From: Gordonia sp049847105
Lineage (GTDB): Bacteria; Actinomycetota; Actinomycetes; Mycobacteriales; Mycobacteriaceae
Assembly (NCBI RefSeq): GCF_049847105.1
Contig: NZ_JBNCNS010000006.1
Span: forward strand, 139,892-203,891
Direction of reading: 5' to 3'
DNA: 64,000 nt
This document shows, in pieces, positions 61,402 to 64,000 of this stretch. Below the pieces are notes generated by a model. The model was not told the origin of the DNA, did not search any database, and worked only from the letters and a program-made list of their open reading frames with translations. Each line of letters opens with the position of its first letter. The stretch's first letter is position 1. Made by a program: the position numbers and the translations under genes.

Positions 61402-61953
61402 CTAGCGGCGGAAACCGCGGTTGTGTTTGCGGGCGGGGTGATCGGGGAAGGTGTGAAACCAGCCGTCGATCGGCATGATGGCGAGGAATGCGTCGACCTC
61501 GGCCGGATTGGTGGCGTAGAAGGCTTCGATGTCGCGGTCGGACATCAGCTCGTCGATCATTCTGGCCCAGTCTCGGTCGCTGGGGTGCTGGGGGAGTGCC
61601 TCGACGATCTCGTCGTAGTCGTGGTCGATCATCGCTGTCTGCGCGCCGTTAATAGCCACGCGCAGGGCGAGTTGTTCGGCGATCGAGCGTGGGTAGGGAA
61701 GTGCGCCGGCATCCATGTCGCCGGCGAGGTCGTCGAACGCTCGCGCCATATGGCGTCGCCATGTCGCGTCGAGGTGCCAGGTGCAGCGCGGCAGCTGCGG
61801 GGCGACCAGCCACCACCCCTGTGGGTCGACCGGTTTGTCGCCGTGTTCCTCGATCTCGTCGAACAGCATGTCCGCGTACACCCACAACCGAACGCGGAGC
61901 AGTTCGCGTTGTCGCGGAGTCACTTTCATCCGAAACGCGGATACCTCACCCAC
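61402..61953 (-). CDS. Hypothetical protein
   Basis: A 183-residue protein: MGEVSAFRMKVTPRQRELLRVRLWVYADMLFDEIEEHGDKPVDPQGWW, with acidic helices and a basic tail KHNRGFRR. No family recognised. Downstream partner of the HTH gene (5 bp gap). An inverted partial duplicate lies at 63640-63771. Confidence 0.6.
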   Translation of the reverse strand: MGEVSAFRMKVTPRQRELLRVRLWVYADMLFDEIEEHGDKPVDPQGWWLVAPQLPRCTWHLDATWRRHMARAFDDLAGDMDAGALPYPRSIAEQLALRVAINGAQTAMIDHDYDEIVEALPQHPSDRDWARMIDELMSDRDIEAFYATNPAEVDAFLAIMPIDGWFHTFPDHPARKHNRGFRR

Positions 61954-61958
61954 AGTGG

Positions 61959-62375
61959 TCAGCCCTCCTCGGGGTCAAGAGCCGCCGCGGCAACCGAGTC
62001 CAGTGTGCGCGGTGCGGCCGACGCCCACGCAGCACGCAGCCGGGACGACTCGCTAGGACTCAGCCCGCGGCCCACCACACCAGCCACGATCCGCGATACC
62101 GCCACCACGCCGTCCAGTGACACGGTGTCCCCCGGCGGGGGATCGGCGAGGTAGCCGCACTCGGCCAGTGCCGTATCGAGGACCATCCGGTACGGGGTGT
62201 CGGTCACCTGTGCGACCGTTTCCAGACGCTCGCGTGCCGGCAGGGCGCGAAGTCCTTCGCGGCGCCACAGATTCAGGTTCATCCGGCTCATACCCAGACG
62301 CTTGGCGAGGACTGTATCCGACAGGCTGCGGCGCTGCTTGTAGTCGTCAACGATTCCGGCGAGGGAAGGTCCCAT
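61959..62375 (-). CDS. Helix-turn-helix DNA-binding protein
   Basis: A 138-residue protein: YKQRRSLSDTVLAKRLGMSRMNLNLWRREGLRALPARERLETVAQVTDTPYRMVLDTALAECGYL is a Cro/C1-type HTH. ATG 62375 is preferred, since a repeated element overlaps it and earlier codons look non-coding. Forms a two-gene unit with 61402-61953, possibly a toxin-antitoxin-like or phage regulator pair. Confidence 0.72.
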   Translation of the reverse strand: MGPSLAGIVDDYKQRRSLSDTVLAKRLGMSRMNLNLWRREGLRALPARERLETVAQVTDTPYRMVLDTALAECGYLADPPPGDTVSLDGVVAVSRIVAGVVGRGLSPSESSRLRAAWASAAPRTLDSVAAAALDPEEG

Positions 62376-62407
62376 GTTGGGTGTCACTGTCTCATGTTGA
62401 CTGTCAC
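62373..62407. repeat. 15-bp direct repeat at the HTH gene start
   Basis: CATGTTGGGTGTCAC (62373-62387) and CATGTTGACTGTCAC (62393-62407) match at 13 of 15 bases and are 20 bp apart. The first contains the complement of the start codon. An autoregulatory operator is likely. Confidence 0.65.
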
Positions 62408-62439
62408 CGGGGGACGTGTCAATCTGTACGTTACAGTGC

Positions 62440-62460
62440 ATGTAAAGCACTACTTTACAT
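62440..62460. promoter_or_regulatory. Perfect inverted repeat upstream of the HTH gene
   Basis: ATGTAAA-N7-TTTACAT has perfect 7-bp arms and is AT-rich within high-GC surroundings. It may be a second operator or a promoter region. Confidence 0.5.
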
Positions 62461-62495
62461 AATGTATCTTATCGGCACTTAGGTGAGACGAGTCG

Positions 62496-62630
62496 AAACA
62501 GATGAGAGACTCGTCCCGGTGTGTATCTCAACCGAAACTGCAGGCCACGAAGCATGGATGCTTGCTCGCCCGTCACGGCGACGTGACTCGAGCTGCAGAT
62601 CAGCGTCGGTTTATATAAACAGATGAGAGA
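62496..62630. repeat. Exact 14-bp direct repeat, 121 bp apart
   Basis: AAACAGATGAGAGA occurs exactly at 62496-62509 and 62617-62630. Each copy is followed by a short inverted-looking stretch. Role unknown; possibly a recombination or protein-binding site. No gene is supported from 62461 to 62868. Confidence 0.5.
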
Positions 62631-62868
62631 TTCTCGCGCACCCTGCTGGCCGTGGTCGGCGTGAATCGTGGTCGACTCCTTTGAGCACACCGGCCCCAGG
62701 GGCCTACTCGTCCTACTTCACCACGTGTCGTTTCCGGTTAATCCCCTGTGCCGCACACCATTACATAATTTAGTCACAGTGACGAAATTGGCATGTCCCC
62801 AGTGATCGGGGCCGTTTTGGTTTAGAGTCCTGTTGCCCGCGACCTGGGCGGATAGGATTATGAGGATC

Positions 62869-63150
62869 ATGGCTGGACGGAAGCGGAACTCCGCGGAGGA
62901 CATCGTTCGCAAGCTGCGGCGCGCTGACGAGCTCACTGCGGCGGGCAAGACGCAGGAGGAAGTCGCCGGCGAGCTCGAGGTATCGGAGGCGACCTTGTAC
63001 AACTGGCGCCGCCAGTACGGCGGCATGGATACCGACGGCGCGAAAGAGCTCAAGGAGCTGCGCGAGCAGAACGGCAAGCTCAAACGACTCCTCGCAGACG
63101 CGGAGTTGGAGAAGGACGCGCTGCGCGAGGTCGCCAAGGAAGAATTTTAG
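62869..63150 (+). CDS. IS3-family transposase OrfA (second element)
   Basis: A 93-residue HTH subunit: MAGRKRNSAEDIVRKLRRADELTAAGKTQEEVAGELEVSEATLYNWRRQYGGMD, with a coiled coil ELKELREQNGKLKRLLADAELEKDALREVAKEEF. Belongs to a different IS3 subgroup than the 34666-36001 element. The open frame starts at 62833; ATG 62869 is chosen. Confidence 0.88.
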   Translation: MAGRKRNSAEDIVRKLRRADELTAAGKTQEEVAGELEVSEATLYNWRRQYGGMDTDGAKELKELREQNGKLKRLLADAELEKDALREVAKEEF

Positions 63151-63173
63151 ACCCAGCTGCCAAACGTCGCGCC

Positions 63174-63644
63174 GTGGACATGCTCGTCAACACGATGAAG
63201 CTGTCGAAACGGCTGGCGTGTCGAGCAGTTGGGCTGCCCCGATCCACCTACGCCCGCACTCCCATCGCCCAGACCCCGGCCGATCCCGATGCCGCGCTCA
63301 GGGCGATTCTGCGGGCGTACGCCCGCGAACACCCCGTGCACGGTTTCCGTCGCGCCTGGGCGCATCTGAGGCTCGATCAGGGCGTCGTGGTGAACAAGAA
63401 GAAGATCCACCGCCTGTGGAAGGAGGAAGGTCTGCAGGTTCGGATCTACCACCCACGTAAGCGTGCCGGCATCAGTTCCTTTCCCCAGGTGGAGGCCGAC
63501 GCCCCGAACATTGTGTGGGCCATCGACTTCCAGTTCGACTCTACCGTCGACGGCAAGGCCATCAAGATCGCGTCGATGATCGACGAACACACCCGCTTGT
63601 CAGTGCTCAATATCGTGGAACGTTCCATCACCGAAGAGAGCTGA
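63174..63644 (+). pseudogene. IS3-family transposase OrfB, truncated
   Basis: A 156-residue open frame: HTH_21 region (AREHPVHGFRRAWAHLRLDQG), then VWAIDFQFDSTVDGKAIKIASMIDEHTRLSVLNIVERSITEES, stopping before the remaining DDE residues. The stop lies in the junction with the duplicated segment. OrfB normally runs to about 280-300 residues, so roughly half is lost. Confidence 0.85.
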
Positions 63645-63771
63645 CCACGATAAGTGAGGTATCCGCGTTTCGGATGAAAGTGACCCCGCGACAACGCGAA
63701 CTGCTCCGCATCCGGTTGTGGGTGTACCCGGACATGCTGTTCGACCAGATCGAGGAACACAGGGACCGGTA
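63640..63771 (+). repeat. Inverted partial duplicate of the 61830-61963 region
   Basis: From GCTGACCAC at 63640 through about 63771 the sequence encodes SEVSAFRMKVTPRQRELLRIRLWVYPDMLFDQIEEH, closely matching the start of the 61402-61953 gene, but in the opposite orientation. About 130 bp at roughly 90 percent identity by eye. The copy has no start or end and directly follows the OrfB truncation. Confidence 0.85.
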
Positions 63772-64000
63772 GATCAAACCTTCGGGGTAGGCGCGGTCGT
63801 CGATCCACGATGTCTAATCGACGCTGACCTCATCTTCGTTCAGTGATCCGATAGGGACGTGAGCGCTACTGTGCGGCACTTCCCATACCGCAGTGTTGCC
63901 GAGGACTTTTGGCGTGAAGAGCGTGGCAGGTCCCCGATAGTCGGTCCAGGCCGTTCTAGAGCCAGTTCCTACGTGCAGTTGATCAGTCGATCTCGCATCC

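Larger units (their letters stand above)
62869..63644 (+). mobile_element. Truncated second IS3-family element
   Basis: It contains OrfA complete and OrfB cut at 63644. OrfB retains the first DDE aspartate (AIDFQF) but not the others; the sequence then passes directly into a duplicated copy of the 61402-61953 region. Element ends were not located. Confidence 0.8.

Overview
The window is high-GC DNA from a mycolic-acid-type actinobacterium, most likely Gordonia or a close relative such as Rhodococcus. The support is indirect: a PPOX/F420-type enzyme, LGFP-repeat cell-wall proteins, a Rox-type rifamycin monooxygenase behind a rifamycin-associated element, KshA-type steroid hydroxylases with KstR-like boxes, and many TetR/ArsR regulators paired with divergent catabolic genes. 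No rRNA or tRNA gene was recognised.

Layout. (1) 1-16.3 kb is ordinary chromosome-like sequence: small oxidoreductases, a YbdK-type carboxylate-amine ligase, a P450, an AlkD-like protein, flavin monooxygenases, an epoxide hydrolase, an NAD(P)-dependent sugar-epimerase-like protein, and regulator/target pairs with visible inverted-repeat operators. (2) 16.4-19.3 kb is an arsenic/metal module: arsR, acr3, arsC, then a divergent CadI/ArsI-like protein and a second cysteine-rich ArsR. (3) 19.5-26.7 kb holds an LGFP lipoprotein, a secreted CocE-like hydrolase + TetR + secreted esterase cluster, IS21 and esterase debris, and an alpha/beta hydrolase with a divergent TetR. (4) 26.9-28.2 kb is a Phd/PIN toxin-antitoxin pair and a small AAA ATPase.

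(5) 28.5-44.5 kb is a steroid/sterol-like catabolic cluster: two P450 genes (both damaged), an acyl-CoA ligase, a thioesterase-like protein, a methyltransferase, HsaA-like and HsaC-like ring-cleavage enzymes, two KshA-like Rieske oxygenases each with its own small cysteine-rich partner gene, and an IclR regulator. Its left edge is an in-frame chimera in which a P450 lacking its heme loop runs into a sensor histidine kinase followed by its response regulator. The other P450 is interrupted by an IS3-family element with a 3-bp target duplication; removing the element restores a 416-codon frame. A shared palindrome (TTCC-NN-TGATCGGAA) lies upstream of both the hsaA-like gene and the second kshA, and KstR-like boxes lie upstream of the first kshA.

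(6) 44.5-63.8 kb is a mosaic accessory region: a decayed N-terminus resembling Cas12m (type V-M effector) without a CRISPR array, two LGFP-repeat proteins with unrelated C-terminal domains, a GH25-like lysozyme, an orphan DUF6262 transposon accessory gene, RES/Xre and HTH/PIN toxin-antitoxin pairs, a DUF2510-exonuclease-BRCT protein, frameshifted genes, a truncated second IS3-family element, and an inverted duplication.
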